64,000 nt of DNA from Azospirillum brasilense (lineage in GTDB: Bacteria > Pseudomonadota > Alphaproteobacteria > Azospirillales > Azospirillaceae), in contig NZ_CP032345.1 of NCBI RefSeq assembly GCF_005222205.1, forward strand, positions 375,001 to 439,000. The letters are read 5' to 3'. Shown here piece by piece: positions 17,833 through 27,918 of the stretch (positions are counted from its first letter, which is position 1; each line of letters opens with the position of its first letter). Both the position numbers and the translations under genes were made by a program. The notes under the pieces were generated by a model. The model worked only from the letters and a program-made list of their open reading frames with translations. It made no database searches and had not been told where the DNA came from.

Positions 17833-19326
17833 TCAGCCGCCGATACCGCCCATGCACAAATACTTGATTTCCAAGTAATCCTCGATGCCGTACTTGGAGC
17901 CCTCGCGGCCGATGCCGCTTTCCTTCATGCCGCCGAAGGGGGCGACCTCGGTGGAGATGATGCCCTCGTTGATGCCGACGATGCCGTATTCCAGCGCCTC
18001 CGCCACCCGCCAGACACGGCCGATGTCGCGGCTGTAGAAGTAGGCGGCCAGACCGAACTCGGTGTCGTTGGCCATGCGCACGGCCTCCTCCTCCGTCTCG
18101 AAGCGGAACAGCGGGGCGACCGGGCCGAAGGTCTCCTCACGGGCCACCTTCATCGCCGGAGTCACGTCGGCGAGGATGGTCGGCTCGAAGAAGCTGCCGC
18201 CCAGCTCATGCCGCTTGCCGCCCAGCACCACGCGGGCGCCCTTCTCCGTGGCGTCGCGGATGTGGTCCTCGACCTTCTCCACCGCGGCCATGTCGATCAG
18301 CGGGCCCTGCTGCGCCCCCTCCGTGGTCAGGCCCGGCCCCACCTTCAGAGCCTTCACCGCCTCGGCCAGCTTGGCCGCGAAGGCGTCGTAGACGCCGGCC
18401 TGGACCAGCAGCCGGTTGGCGCAGACGCAGGTCTGGCCGGTGTTGCGGTACTTGGACGCGATGGCGCCCTTCACCGCCTCGTCGAGGTCGGCATCGTCGA
18501 AGACCAGGAAGGGCGCGTTGCCGCCCAGCTCCAGCGAGATCTTCTTCACCGTGCCGGCGCATTGGGCCATCAGCTCCTTGCCGATCTCGGTGGAGCCGGT
18601 GAAGGTCAGCTTGCGCACCGTCGGGTTGCCGGTCATCTCGCCGCCGATGGAGCGGGCGGAGCCGGTGACGACGGCGAGGATGCCCGCCGGAATGCCCGCC
18701 CGCTCCGCCAGCACCGCCATGGCCAGCGCGGTCAGCGGGGTGGCGGTCGCCGGCTTGATGACCATCGGGCAGCCGGCGGCCAGCGCCGGGCCGGCCTTGC
18801 GGGTGATCATCGCCGCCGGGAAGTTCCACGGCGTGATGGCCGCGGTGACGCCGATCGGTTCCTTGGTCACGACGATGCGGCGGCCCGGCAGATGCTGCGG
18901 GATGGTGTCGCCGTAGACGCGCTTGCCCTCCTCGGCGAACCATTCGATGAAGGACGCGGCGTAGGCCACCTCGCCCCGCGCCTCGGCCAGCGGCTTGCCC
19001 TGCTCCGCCGTCATGATGCGGGCGAGGTCCTCCTGGTTCGCCATCATCAGGTCGAACCATGTCCGCAGGGTCTTCGCACGCTCCTTGGCGGTCAGGGCGC
19101 GCCAGGCCGGCCAGGCGCGCTCGGCGGCGTCGATGGCCCGGCGCGTCTCGTCCGCGCCCATCATCGGCACGCTGCCCAGGACGCTGCCGTCGGCGGGGTT
19201 GGTCACCTCCACGGTCTTGCCGCTGTCGGCGTCGATCCACCGGCCATCGACGAAGCCCTGGAATCGCAGCAGCTCGGCGTCCTTCAACCCAAGACGGCGG
19301 GCGGTGTCCACGGAATCATACGGCAT
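17833..19326 (-). CDS. gabD: NAD(P)-dependent succinate-semialdehyde dehydrogenase
   Basis: A 497-residue aldehyde dehydrogenase closest to the GabD group. Evidence includes EQGKPLAEARGEV, ITPWNFPAAMITRKAGPAL, FTGSTEIGK, the catalytic Glu in LELGGNAPF, the catalytic Cys in NTGQTCVCANR, and PFGGMKESGIGREGSKYG. It oxidises succinic semialdehyde to succinate, for example in GABA catabolism. The ATG at 19326 has GGAAGGAAGG upstream; the longer reading frame to 19953 overlaps panC in another frame and is discarded. No gabT is adjacent. Confidence 0.9.
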   Translation of the reverse strand: MPYDSVDTARRLGLKDAELLRFQGFVDGRWIDADSGKTVEVTNPADGSVLGSVPMMGADETRRAIDAAERAWPAWRALTAKERAKTLRTWFDLMMANQEDLARIMTAEQGKPLAEARGEVAYAASFIEWFAEEGKRVYGDTIPQHLPGRRIVVTKEPIGVTAAITPWNFPAAMITRKAGPALAAGCPMVIKPATATPLTALAMAVLAERAGIPAGILAVVTGSARSIGGEMTGNPTVRKLTFTGSTEIGKELMAQCAGTVKKISLELGGNAPFLVFDDADLDEAVKGAIASKYRNTGQTCVCANRLLVQAGVYDAFAAKLAEAVKALKVGPGLTTEGAQQGPLIDMAAVEKVEDHIRDATEKGARVVLGGKRHELGGSFFEPTILADVTPAMKVAREETFGPVAPLFRFETEEEAVRMANDTEFGLAAYFYSRDIGRVWRVAEALEYGIVGINEGIISTEVAPFGGMKESGIGREGSKYGIEDYLEIKYLCMGGIGG

Positions 19327-19454
19327 GGTGCCTTCCTTCCCTTGGTTCTTGCGCGCAACAGCGCGGTCGCCAGAGAGTATAGGACACCACGCCCGCTCTG
19401 CGATCCTTCGCGTGGCTGGGGCAGGCGTGCGGAGCGGGGATGGAACGCCGGCGG

Positions 19455-20345
19455 TTACGCCGGAAGGACCGGCACGTTGTCGATCAGGCGCGCCTTGCCC
19501 ATCCAGGCGGCGGCCAGCAGGCGCGCCGGACGCTCCGCCCGGGTCACCGGTTCCAGCGTGTCGGCGTCGCGCAGCTCGACATAGTCGATGGAGCCGAAAC
19601 CGGCGGCGGTGATGCGCGCCCGCACCGTCTCCAGCACCGCGGCGGCCTCCGCGCCATCGGCCAGCGCCGAGGCGGCGTCGCGAAGCGCGCGGTTCAGTTC
19701 CGGCGCACGGGCGCGCTCGTCGGCGGACAGGTAGGCGTTGCGGGAGGACATGGCGAGCCCGTCGGCCTCCCGCACCGTCGGCAGCCCCTCCACCCGCACC
19801 GGGATGTCGAGGTCGCGGGCGAAGCGGCGGATGACCATGAGCTGCTGGTAATCCTTCTCCCCGAACACCGCGACGTCGGGCTGGGCCTGGAGGAACAGCT
19901 TCGTCACGACCAGCGCGACGCCGCCGAACATGTGGGGCCGGAAGGTGCCGCACAGCCCCTCGGCCGGGCCGCCGACCGAGATGGCCGTGGCGAAGCCCTC
20001 CGGATACATGGCGCGCACCGTGGGGGCGTAGAGCAGGTGGCAGCCCGCCGAGGCGAGCTTGCGCGAATCCCCGGCCTCGTCGCGCGGGTAGCGGTCGAAG
20101 TCCTCGTGCGGGGCGAATTGGGTGGGGTTGACGAAAACGCTGGAGACCACCCGGTCGGCCAGTTCCCGCGCCCGGCGCACCAGGGCGAGATGGCCGTCGT
20201 GCAGCGCTCCCATGGTCGGCACCAGGGCCACCGTCTTGCCGTCGCGGTGCCAGGCGGCGACCTGGGCGCGGAGATCGTCCACGTTGCGGACGACCGGCAG
20301 GGGCTGTTCCGTCTCCGGCAGGCGGGCGGCGGCGAGGGAGGTCAT
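19455..20345 (-). CDS. panC: Pantothenate synthetase
   Basis: A 296-residue enzyme with the nucleotide-binding PTMGALHDGHLALV, the pantoate-binding SVFVNPTQFAPHEDFDRYPR, and GEKDYQQLMVIRR and LAMSSRNAYL (the KMSKS-like loop). It ligates pantoate and beta-alanine with ATP in coenzyme A synthesis. panB is not adjacent. It lies upstream of gabD on the same strand with about 130 bp between, so it is probably a separate transcript. Confidence 0.96.
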   Translation of the reverse strand: MTSLAAARLPETEQPLPVVRNVDDLRAQVAAWHRDGKTVALVPTMGALHDGHLALVRRARELADRVVSSVFVNPTQFAPHEDFDRYPRDEAGDSRKLASAGCHLLYAPTVRAMYPEGFATAISVGGPAEGLCGTFRPHMFGGVALVVTKLFLQAQPDVAVFGEKDYQQLMVIRRFARDLDIPVRVEGLPTVREADGLAMSSRNAYLSADERARAPELNRALRDAASALADGAEAAAVLETVRARITAAGFGSIDYVELRDADTLEPVTRAERPARLLAAAWMGKARLIDNVPVLPA

Positions 20346-20498
20346 GGCGGGTGCTCCACAGGCGTCATAAACGGCGCTGGGATAAACCGCCCGCCCGGCG
20401 CTGTCCAGTCATGAAATTAACCAGCAGCGCCCGATTTTGAAATTTTTCCATCCAGCGGGCGGGTGGGGCCGCGAAGCCCGCCCCGCCCGCGGGCAGGG

Positions 20499-20663
20499 TC
20501 AACGCATCAGCGTGACGGCGACCAGATAGGTCAGGTTCACCCAGGCGCCGAGCGTGGCCAGGAGGACCAGGGTGGCCGGAGACAGCACCACCGAACCGAG
20601 GATCACGACGAGCGCCACGACCAGCAGGCCGAGGGCGAGAAGGGTCACGCGCGTATCTTCCAT
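20499..20663 (-). CDS. Small two-helix membrane protein (54 aa)
   Basis: An ATG at 20663 with GGAAG about 7 bases upstream opens a 54-residue reading frame. It is nearly all hydrophobic: VTLLALGLLVVALVVILGSVV, then TLVLLATLGAWVNLTYLVAV. Two membrane helices with a short Ser/Pro turn are likely. The longer frame upstream is not coding-like and runs toward the tRNA region. Function unknown. Confidence 0.5.
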   Translation of the reverse strand: MEDTRVTLLALGLLVVALVVILGSVVLSPATLVLLATLGAWVNLTYLVAVTLMR

Positions 20664-20895
20664 GTCACTGCTTCCAGATGATTGAGCAAATCGGATGTTG
20701 GAAGCGATAGACGAAAACCCCACGCGCTGTAGCTGATCTGAATCAACTGCGGCGGCGTTCGTCTCAAAAAGGCACGCGCGATTGAGCAGGGAATTTTTGT
20801 GGTATTCACGCAGCAGAACATGGCAGCGTGTCCGGAGCGGCGGCTCGCTTCTGGCGAAGTCCAACAATGTCTTGGGGAGGAAGCGGTGTTTGGGA

Positions 20896-20970
20896 TGGTG
20901 GGCGCAGTAGGGATTGAACCTACGACCCCACCCGTGTGAAGGGTGTGCTCTCCCGCTGAGCTATGCGCCC
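20896..20970 (-). tRNA. tRNA-Val (CAC), copy 1
   Basis: On the minus strand all arms pair: acceptor GGGCGCA/TGCGCCC, D-stem GCTC/GAGC, anticodon stem CACCC/GGGTG with loop TTCACAC (anticodon CAC, reading GTG valine codons), and T-stem GTAGG/CCTAC with TTCAATC. The 3' CCA is encoded. Length is 75 nt. An identical copy lies 207 bp away. Confidence 0.96.
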
Positions 20971-21102
20971 ATCCCAAAGAAACAACCGCTGACGCACCAC
21001 AGAGACGACGACGCGAGGCCCGACGGACCCCGATCTTGACCGGCCCTTGTGGTGGAGGGGATGGTACCATCCGCAAAGCCCAGGAACCACCGGACTTTGG
21101 GA

Positions 21103-21177
21103 TGGTGGGCGCAGTAGGGATTGAACCTACGACCCCACCCGTGTGAAGGGTGTGCTCTCCCGCTGAGCTATGCGCCC
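21103..21177 (-). tRNA. tRNA-Val (CAC), copy 2
   Basis: Identical in all 75 positions to the copy at 20896-20970, including the encoded CCA. Several flanking bases (tttgggat before and atccca after) are also identical. This indicates a recent tandem duplication of a short segment. Confidence 0.96.
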
Positions 21178-21336
21178 ATCCCAGTAAAACCGCGTCGGCA
21201 TCAGGCTCGTTTCGCTGTCGCGTCGTTGCCGCCGCTGCGGTGAGGCGGGTTTCTAAAGGCCCCGCCCCCTCCTGTCAAGCACCTGTTTCACACCAATATC
21301 AAAGAAGCCCTTTCGCCCGGAGCCCCCGATGAGCCG

Positions 21337-22224
21337 ATGGACATGACGCACCGGACCGCGCTTCCCTCCAGACTTCTCTCTGCCGCCCTCGTCGCCGGGC
21401 TGTGCGCGGCGCTCGCCGGGCTGTTCCCCCTGCCCGCCCAGGCGCAGCGCTGGCAATTGGATTACCGCGTCCATGTCGGCGGCGTGGCCGTGCTCGACGC
21501 GCGGGCGGAGCTGACCCTGACCGAGGGCCGATACAGCGTCCAGGTCAACGCCGCGACGGACGGCTTTCTGGGGCGTCTGTTCCCCTGGGAAACGCAATCG
21601 CTCAGCGTCGGCACGGTCCGTCCCGATGGCGTCGCCCCGGTCCGCCACACCCAGTCCGGCGTCCTGCGCGGTTCTCCGCGGACCGTCACGTTGGACTACG
21701 CCCCGGACGGCAGCGTCCGCACTCAGGTCTCCCCACCCCCGGAGGAGGAGGACCGCGACCCTGTTCCCGAGGACCTCACCCGGCGGACCCGCGATCCGCT
21801 GAGCGGGGTTCTGGAGATGCTGCTGGCCGGCCTGCACGGCGAGGGATGCCAGCGCACGGTGCCCATCTATGACGGGCGGCGCCGTTACGACATGATCTTC
21901 ACGGATCGGGGAATGACCATGGTCGGGGCGTCGCGCCATTCGGTCTTCTCGGGCACGGCGCGGCAATGCCGGGTGTCGCACAAGCCGATCGCCGGTTACG
22001 AGCGCACGCCGCGCCAAGCCTTCTGGCAGCGCGGCGGGGGTCGGGAGGAACGTCCGCCCGTCGATTTGTGGATCGCCCCCGTGGAGGGCGCCGGCCCGCC
22101 CCTGCCCGTCCGGCTGGAGACCGACAGCGGATTCGGCGGGGTGGTCATCCATCTCACCGCCGCCCGCAAGACCGACCGGACGGCGGAGCGTCCCGTCGAG
22201 CCGGCGCCGTCACCGTTTCGTTAA
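21337..22224 (+). CDS. DUF3108 exported protein
   Basis: A 295-residue protein with a Sec signal peptide (LLSAALVAGLCAALAGLFPLPAQAQ) and a beta-rich body. The body opens with WQLDYRVHVGGVAVLDARAELTL and TDGFLGRLFPWETQS, which match the DUF3108 family of periplasmic or outer-membrane-associated proteins of unknown function. The start is either ATG 21337 or 21343; neither has a convincing ribosome binding site. Flanked by tRNA genes upstream and a convergent small gene downstream. Confidence 0.75.
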   Translation: MDMTHRTALPSRLLSAALVAGLCAALAGLFPLPAQAQRWQLDYRVHVGGVAVLDARAELTLTEGRYSVQVNAATDGFLGRLFPWETQSLSVGTVRPDGVAPVRHTQSGVLRGSPRTVTLDYAPDGSVRTQVSPPPEEEDRDPVPEDLTRRTRDPLSGVLEMLLAGLHGEGCQRTVPIYDGRRRYDMIFTDRGMTMVGASRHSVFSGTARQCRVSHKPIAGYERTPRQAFWQRGGGREERPPVDLWIAPVEGAGPPLPVRLETDSGFGGVVIHLTAARKTDRTAERPVEPAPSPFR

Positions 22225-22228
22225 AGGA

Positions 22229-22507
22229 TCAGGCCCGCCCGACGCTGCCGCTGCCGGCGGTGGGATGGTACAGCAGTTCGGCCATCGGCCGCTCGGCCAG
22301 CGCCTGCTCGCACAGGCGGTTGAATTCGGCCATCTTGCGCTGAAGGTCGCTGTGGTGGGCCATCATGCGGTCGAAGTCGGCGGTGGCCGAATCGATCTGG
22401 CTGTTGGCCGGAGTGCGGGCCGCGTTGTGGCCCTCGATGGACAGAGCGTCGGCGGAGAGGGTGTTGCCGGTCTGGGTCTTACCGGGGAAGGCAAGGATCT
22501 GGGCCAT
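22229..22507 (-). CDS. Small hypothetical protein (92 aa)
   Basis: An ATG at 22507 preceded by AAGGAGA opens a 92-residue reading frame. A hydrophobic start (MAQILAFPGKTQTG) is followed by a helical, His/Met-rich middle (DFDRMMAHHSDLQRKMAEFNRL). There is no signal peptide or known domain. It may be a lineage-specific regulatory or structural protein. It overlaps nothing and lies 4 bases from the DUF3108 stop. Confidence 0.6.
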   Translation of the reverse strand: MAQILAFPGKTQTGNTLSADALSIEGHNAARTPANSQIDSATADFDRMMAHHSDLQRKMAEFNRLCEQALAERPMAELLYHPTAGSGSVGRA

Positions 22508-22652
22508 CGGGTGTCTCCTTCGCTCACCACCATTCGATGCACCCATCCAACAACATTTACCTTTCGTTAGCCACCGTTAATCTCTCGTTAACCATGACAA
22601 GAAGGAGACCTACGGCGAAGCCCTCGCCGGAGCCGGCAGCGCGGCCGGCCGC

Positions 22653-23333
22653 TCAGGCGCCCAGCCGCCGCAGGGCGTCCGGCAGGTCGGCGAAGCGGTC
22701 GAGCAGGATGTCGGCGCCCAGCTCCTGTACCGGCATGCGGGGATAACCGTAGGTCATCGCCACCACCGGCACCCCGGCGGCGCGGGCGGCCGTCACGTCG
22801 TTGCGGTTGTCCCCCACCATCGCGGCGCTGCCGCCGCCCAGCGCCTCGACCACCCAGGACAGATGGCGCCCGTCCGGCTTCTTCACCGGCAGCGTGTCGC
22901 CGCCGGCCAGCGCGCCGAACAGGGCCGACAGGCCCAGCCCATCCAGCAGCTTCCGGGTGATCCGCTCCGGCTTGTTGGTGCACAGCCCCAGCCTGACGCC
23001 GCCGTCCGCCAGCGCCGCCAGGGTTTCCGGCACGCCGGGATAGAGCACCGGGGGTTCGTCGTCCTGGAAATAGGCGTCGAGATAGTCGGCCAGGGCCGCC
23101 TTCAGAGCATCCTCGGTCAGGGCGTCGCCGGTCGCCGCGAAGGCCTGCCGGACGAGGGCGGCCGACCCGTCACCCACCATGCCGCGCACCTGCTCCTCCG
23201 TCAGGGAGGGGCGCGCGAAACGGGACAGGGTGCGGTTCAGGACCCGGGTCATGTCCCGCGCGCTGTCGATCAGCGTGCCGTCCAGGTCGAAGACGACCGC
23301 GGAGAAGGGAATGGCGGCGGACATGGCAGACAT
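22653..23333 (-). CDS. gph: Phosphoglycolate phosphatase (HAD superfamily)
   Basis: A 226-residue HAD hydrolase with the nucleophile motif FDLDGTLIDS, the cap region, motif II LCTNK, motif III Lys in PVKKPDG, and motif IV VGDNRNDVTAARAAG. This pattern and length match Gph, which dephosphorylates 2-phosphoglycolate. The start is uncertain: ATG 23333 (used) or 23324; neither has a strong Shine-Dalgarno sequence. It diverges from glmU. Confidence 0.85.
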   Translation of the reverse strand: MSAMSAAIPFSAVVFDLDGTLIDSARDMTRVLNRTLSRFARPSLTEEQVRGMVGDGSAALVRQAFAATGDALTEDALKAALADYLDAYFQDDEPPVLYPGVPETLAALADGGVRLGLCTNKPERITRKLLDGLGLSALFGALAGGDTLPVKKPDGRHLSWVVEALGGGSAAMVGDNRNDVTAARAAGVPVVAMTYGYPRMPVQELGADILLDRFADLPDALRRLGA

Positions 23334-23638
23334 CGGCGGGTGTCCCATGGTGAAGCGAAGACGGGCGGATACCCCTTTCGATAGCACGGCCTTCCCCTGG
23401 CGGCGAGCCCCTGTTCCGGCAATCCACCCCCGCATAGGCCTTTCGGTGCCGCTGGCGCGGGATGCGTACACCCTCGGGCCGCGTTTTGTGTATGTCAGAT
23501 TGACACAAAAGTTGACTTGGGGTCTTGGCGCCGGATGTGGCACTCAATGCTTGAGGACAGACCGATTGCCCGGATTTTGATGCGCACGTTTTTCCACCCG
23601 TTTGCCATAACCCGTTTCCAATACTGCAGGGATATCCG
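23334..23638. other. gph-glmU divergent intergenic region
   Basis: A 305-base region with no convincing gene; a minus-strand extension of gph through it is not coding-like. It holds the promoters of gph and glmU and an inverted repeat at 23484-23510. Confidence 0.5.
23484..23510. promoter_or_regulatory. Inverted repeat upstream of glmU
   Basis: TTTTGTGT (23484-23491) and ACACAAAA (23503-23510) are perfect arms. Between them lies TGTCA-GAT-TGACA, and TTGACA and TTGACT hexamers sit at its right edge. The AT-rich site stands out from its GC-rich surroundings and could be a promoter with an operator for glmU-glmS. Confidence 0.35.
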
Positions 23639-24994
23639 ATGACTCCGCACCGCCCGCTCGCCTGCGTCATTCTCGCCGCCGGCAAAGGCACCCGCATGAA
23701 GTCGGACCTGCCGAAGGTCCTGCACCGCGTCGCCGGCCAGCCGATGGTCGGCCATGTGCTGTCCGCGGTGAGGGCGCTCGACCCCGACCATGTCGTCGTG
23801 GTGGTCGGCCCCGGCATGGACAATGTGGCCGACGCCGTCGCCCCCTACCCCACCGCCGTCCAGCACGAGCAGCGCGGCACCGCCGACGCCGTGCGCGCCG
23901 CCTTCGGCCTGCTGGAGGGCTTCGACGGCGATGTGGTGGTGCTCTACGGCGACACGCCGCTGGTCACGCCCGACACGCTGCGCGCCATGGTCGCCGCGCG
24001 GCGCCAGCCAAGCGACCCGGCGGTCGTCGTGCTGGGCATGCGCCCCGACGATCCCGGCGCCTACGGCCGCCTGATCCTGAACGCCCGCGGCGGTCTTGAG
24101 AAGATCGTCGAGTATCTGGACGCCTCGGAGGAGGAACGGCAGGTCACCCTGTGCAACGCCGGGCTGATGGCCTTCGACGGCGCGCGGATGTTCGACCTGA
24201 TCAGCCGCATCGGCAACAGCAACGCCAAGAGCGAATACTACCTCACCGACGTGGTGCAGATCGCCCGCAGCAACGGCATGGCCTGCGCGGTGGTCGAGGC
24301 CGCCCCGGCGGAGGTCGTCGGCGTCAACTCCCGCGCCGAGCTGTCGGAGGTGGAGAAGCTGATCCAGCGCCGCCTGCGCAAGGCCGCCATGGACAACGGC
24401 GCCACCCTGACCGACCCGGACAGCGTCACCTTCTGCGTGGACACCCGCCTCGGCCGCGACGTGATCGTCGGCCCGCATGTGGTGTTCGGCCCCGGCGTGG
24501 TCGTCGCCGACCGGGTGGAGATCAAGGCCTTCAGCCATCTGGAGCAGGTGCGGGTGGACAGCGGCGCCCAGGTCGGCCCCTATGCCCGCCTGCGCCCGGG
24601 GGCGGAGATCGGCCCGGACGCCCACATCGGCAACTTCGTCGAGATCAAGAACGCGAAGATCGAGGCCGGCGCCAAGGTCAACCACCTGACCTACATCGGC
24701 GACGCGCGGGTGGGGGCGAAGGCCAACATCGGCGCCGGGACCATCACCTGCAACTACGACGGCTACGCCAAGAGCCACACCGACATCGGCGCCGGGGCCT
24801 TCATCGGCTCCAACACCGCGCTGGTGGCTCCGGTCAGGGTGGGCGACGGCGCGATCGTCGGGGCGGGCAGCGTGGTCACCACCGACGTGGAGGGCGACGC
24901 GCTGGTCGTGGCGCGCGGGCGCCAGCAGGCTTACACCGGCTGGGCCAAGCGTTTCCGCGAACGGAAGCAAAACGAGAAAGCGAAAAAGGCGTAA
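23639..24994 (+). CDS. glmU: Bifunctional GlmU (GlcNAc-1-P uridyltransferase / GlcN-1-P acetyltransferase)
   Basis: A 451-residue protein, the normal GlmU length. The N-terminal pyrophosphorylase domain has LAAGKGTRMKSDLPKVLH, EQRGTADAVRAA and GDTPLVTPDTL. From residue ~240 the C-terminal left-handed beta-helix acetyltransferase shows hexad repeats (IGPDAHIGNFVEIKNAKI, NIGAGTITCNYDGYAKS). It makes UDP-GlcNAc for peptidoglycan and lipopolysaccharide. It lies 57 bp upstream of glmS, probably as an operon. Confidence 0.97.
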   Translation: MTPHRPLACVILAAGKGTRMKSDLPKVLHRVAGQPMVGHVLSAVRALDPDHVVVVVGPGMDNVADAVAPYPTAVQHEQRGTADAVRAAFGLLEGFDGDVVVLYGDTPLVTPDTLRAMVAARRQPSDPAVVVLGMRPDDPGAYGRLILNARGGLEKIVEYLDASEEERQVTLCNAGLMAFDGARMFDLISRIGNSNAKSEYYLTDVVQIARSNGMACAVVEAAPAEVVGVNSRAELSEVEKLIQRRLRKAAMDNGATLTDPDSVTFCVDTRLGRDVIVGPHVVFGPGVVVADRVEIKAFSHLEQVRVDSGAQVGPYARLRPGAEIGPDAHIGNFVEIKNAKIEAGAKVNHLTYIGDARVGAKANIGAGTITCNYDGYAKSHTDIGAGAFIGSNTALVAPVRVGDGAIVGAGSVVTTDVEGDALVVARGRQQAYTGWAKRFRERKQNEKAKKA

Positions 24995-25051
24995 GATTGC
25001 CCCGGTTGACCGTTCACCCGGCCCCGGCCATCATTCAGGAGTTGCAGGTTC

Positions 25052-26878
<1,827 letters not shown>

Positions 26879-26909
26879 GGCGGTCCGGTCAAGGAAGGTC
26901 CCGCCAAAG

Positions 26910-26942
26910 AAAAAGCCCCCGTCCGACCGGCGGGGGCTTTTT
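26910..26942 (+). terminator. Terminator after glmS
   Basis: AAAAAGCCCCC and GGGGGCTTTTT form a perfect 11-bp stem around a GC-rich loop, giving T runs on both strands. It also serves the convergent DUF882 gene ending at 26964. Confidence 0.9.
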
Positions 26943-26963
26943 CGTTTCCTCACGGGAGGCCGG

Positions 26964-27548
26964 TCAGGATGCCCACTGGCGCTTCGGACCGACGTCCACA
27001 TGGACGAAATTGCTCTCTGGGTAATAGCCCACCCCGCCCCCGCGCAGGCTGAGCGCCGCGCGTTGCAGGGTGCGCAACGGCAGGCCGGGCACCCGCAGGT
27101 CGATGGCCTTGCCCTGCATGTGGAAGCTGTTCTGAGCGACGCCGCTGCCGTCCTGCTCGCGCAGCCAGGCGTTGGATTCGGGCGACCGGTAGCCGGAGAT
27201 GATGTGAACCGGCGTCTTGCTGCCGACCTTGCGGGTCAGGGCGTGCAGCAGATCCAGCAGCTTCGGATCGATGGGATGCACCGCACCGGTGCGGTGGTCG
27301 CGCAGGAGGTGGTTGATCTCGCGCAAGCCGTCGCGCTGGTAGCGGCCCTTGGACCAATACTCCGCCCGCACCCGCTCGCCGGTGTGAAGGTTGAGGAGGA
27401 CCAATTGCCGCGGCGGCGCGCGCAACGCCGCCTCCGACACCTCCGGGGCCATCACCATCCCGGCGGCGGCAGTCGCCAGACCGATGCGCAACAGTTCCCT
27501 CCGGCCGAGCTTGGCTGCTGGGGTCGGTTGGAATTTCGCCTCGGTCAT
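26964..27548 (-). CDS. Tat-exported DUF882 / YcbK-family (peptidase M15-like) protein
   Basis: A 194-residue protein with a twin-arginine signal (GRRELLRIGLATAAAGMV). The DUF882/M15 fold follows: IISGYRSPESNAWLREQDG, SFHMQGKAIDLRVP and FVHVDVGP. The His and Asp of HMQGKAID and the late His of FVHVD are the expected zinc ligands. Family members are thought to act on peptidoglycan in the periplasm. Two adjacent ATGs exist; the second (27548) gives better spacing from GGAGG. Confidence 0.85.
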   Translation of the reverse strand: MTEAKFQPTPAAKLGRRELLRIGLATAAAGMVMAPEVSEAALRAPPRQLVLLNLHTGERVRAEYWSKGRYQRDGLREINHLLRDHRTGAVHPIDPKLLDLLHALTRKVGSKTPVHIISGYRSPESNAWLREQDGSGVAQNSFHMQGKAIDLRVPGLPLRTLQRAALSLRGGGVGYYPESNFVHVDVGPKRQWAS

Positions 27549-27918
27549 CATGCCTCCATGGGGTCCCGAACGGGGCTGCGCGCAGAGCACCCCCTTTTTG
27601 TCCGATGACTTTTGGCGGCAGAGCCCCCGCTTCTGTCAAGAAACCAATGGTTAATGTGTTTAAAAGGCCCGTGTTTCCTGGGCTTGCCAGGGCGGCCGTG
27701 CGATGGCCGGCAAGGCGACGGGTGCGTTACAGCGCTGAAACACAGCGGACCGCGCTTCCGATTCGCCCGAGTCCCACGCCGGAGCCGATCGTGACAAGGT
27801 CAGGGCAAAAAACGGCAACCATAAGGGGTACTGCCGAGACCTTTACCGTTTAGCCTTCGGTAAGGAATCTACCCCCATAGTTTGGATAGCGAAAACAACC
27901 CCCGTCAGATTCCTGCCC
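27549..27918. other. Intergenic region, no gene seen
   Basis: About 370 bases between the divergent DUF882 and pentapeptide genes. It is moderately AT-richer than its neighbours toward 27780-27900. Promoters must lie here but no clear hexamer pair stands out; short plus-strand frames lack ribosome binding sites. Confidence 0.5.

Noticed and set aside
20455..20490. GC-rich inverted repeat downstream of panC start and before the small membrane gene
   Set aside because: Arms have several mismatches and no T run follows on either strand, so I do not call it a terminator.
20943..21332. Two short plus-strand frames overlapping the tRNA-Val region
   Set aside because: They read through perfect tRNA cloverleaves and have no ribosome binding site.
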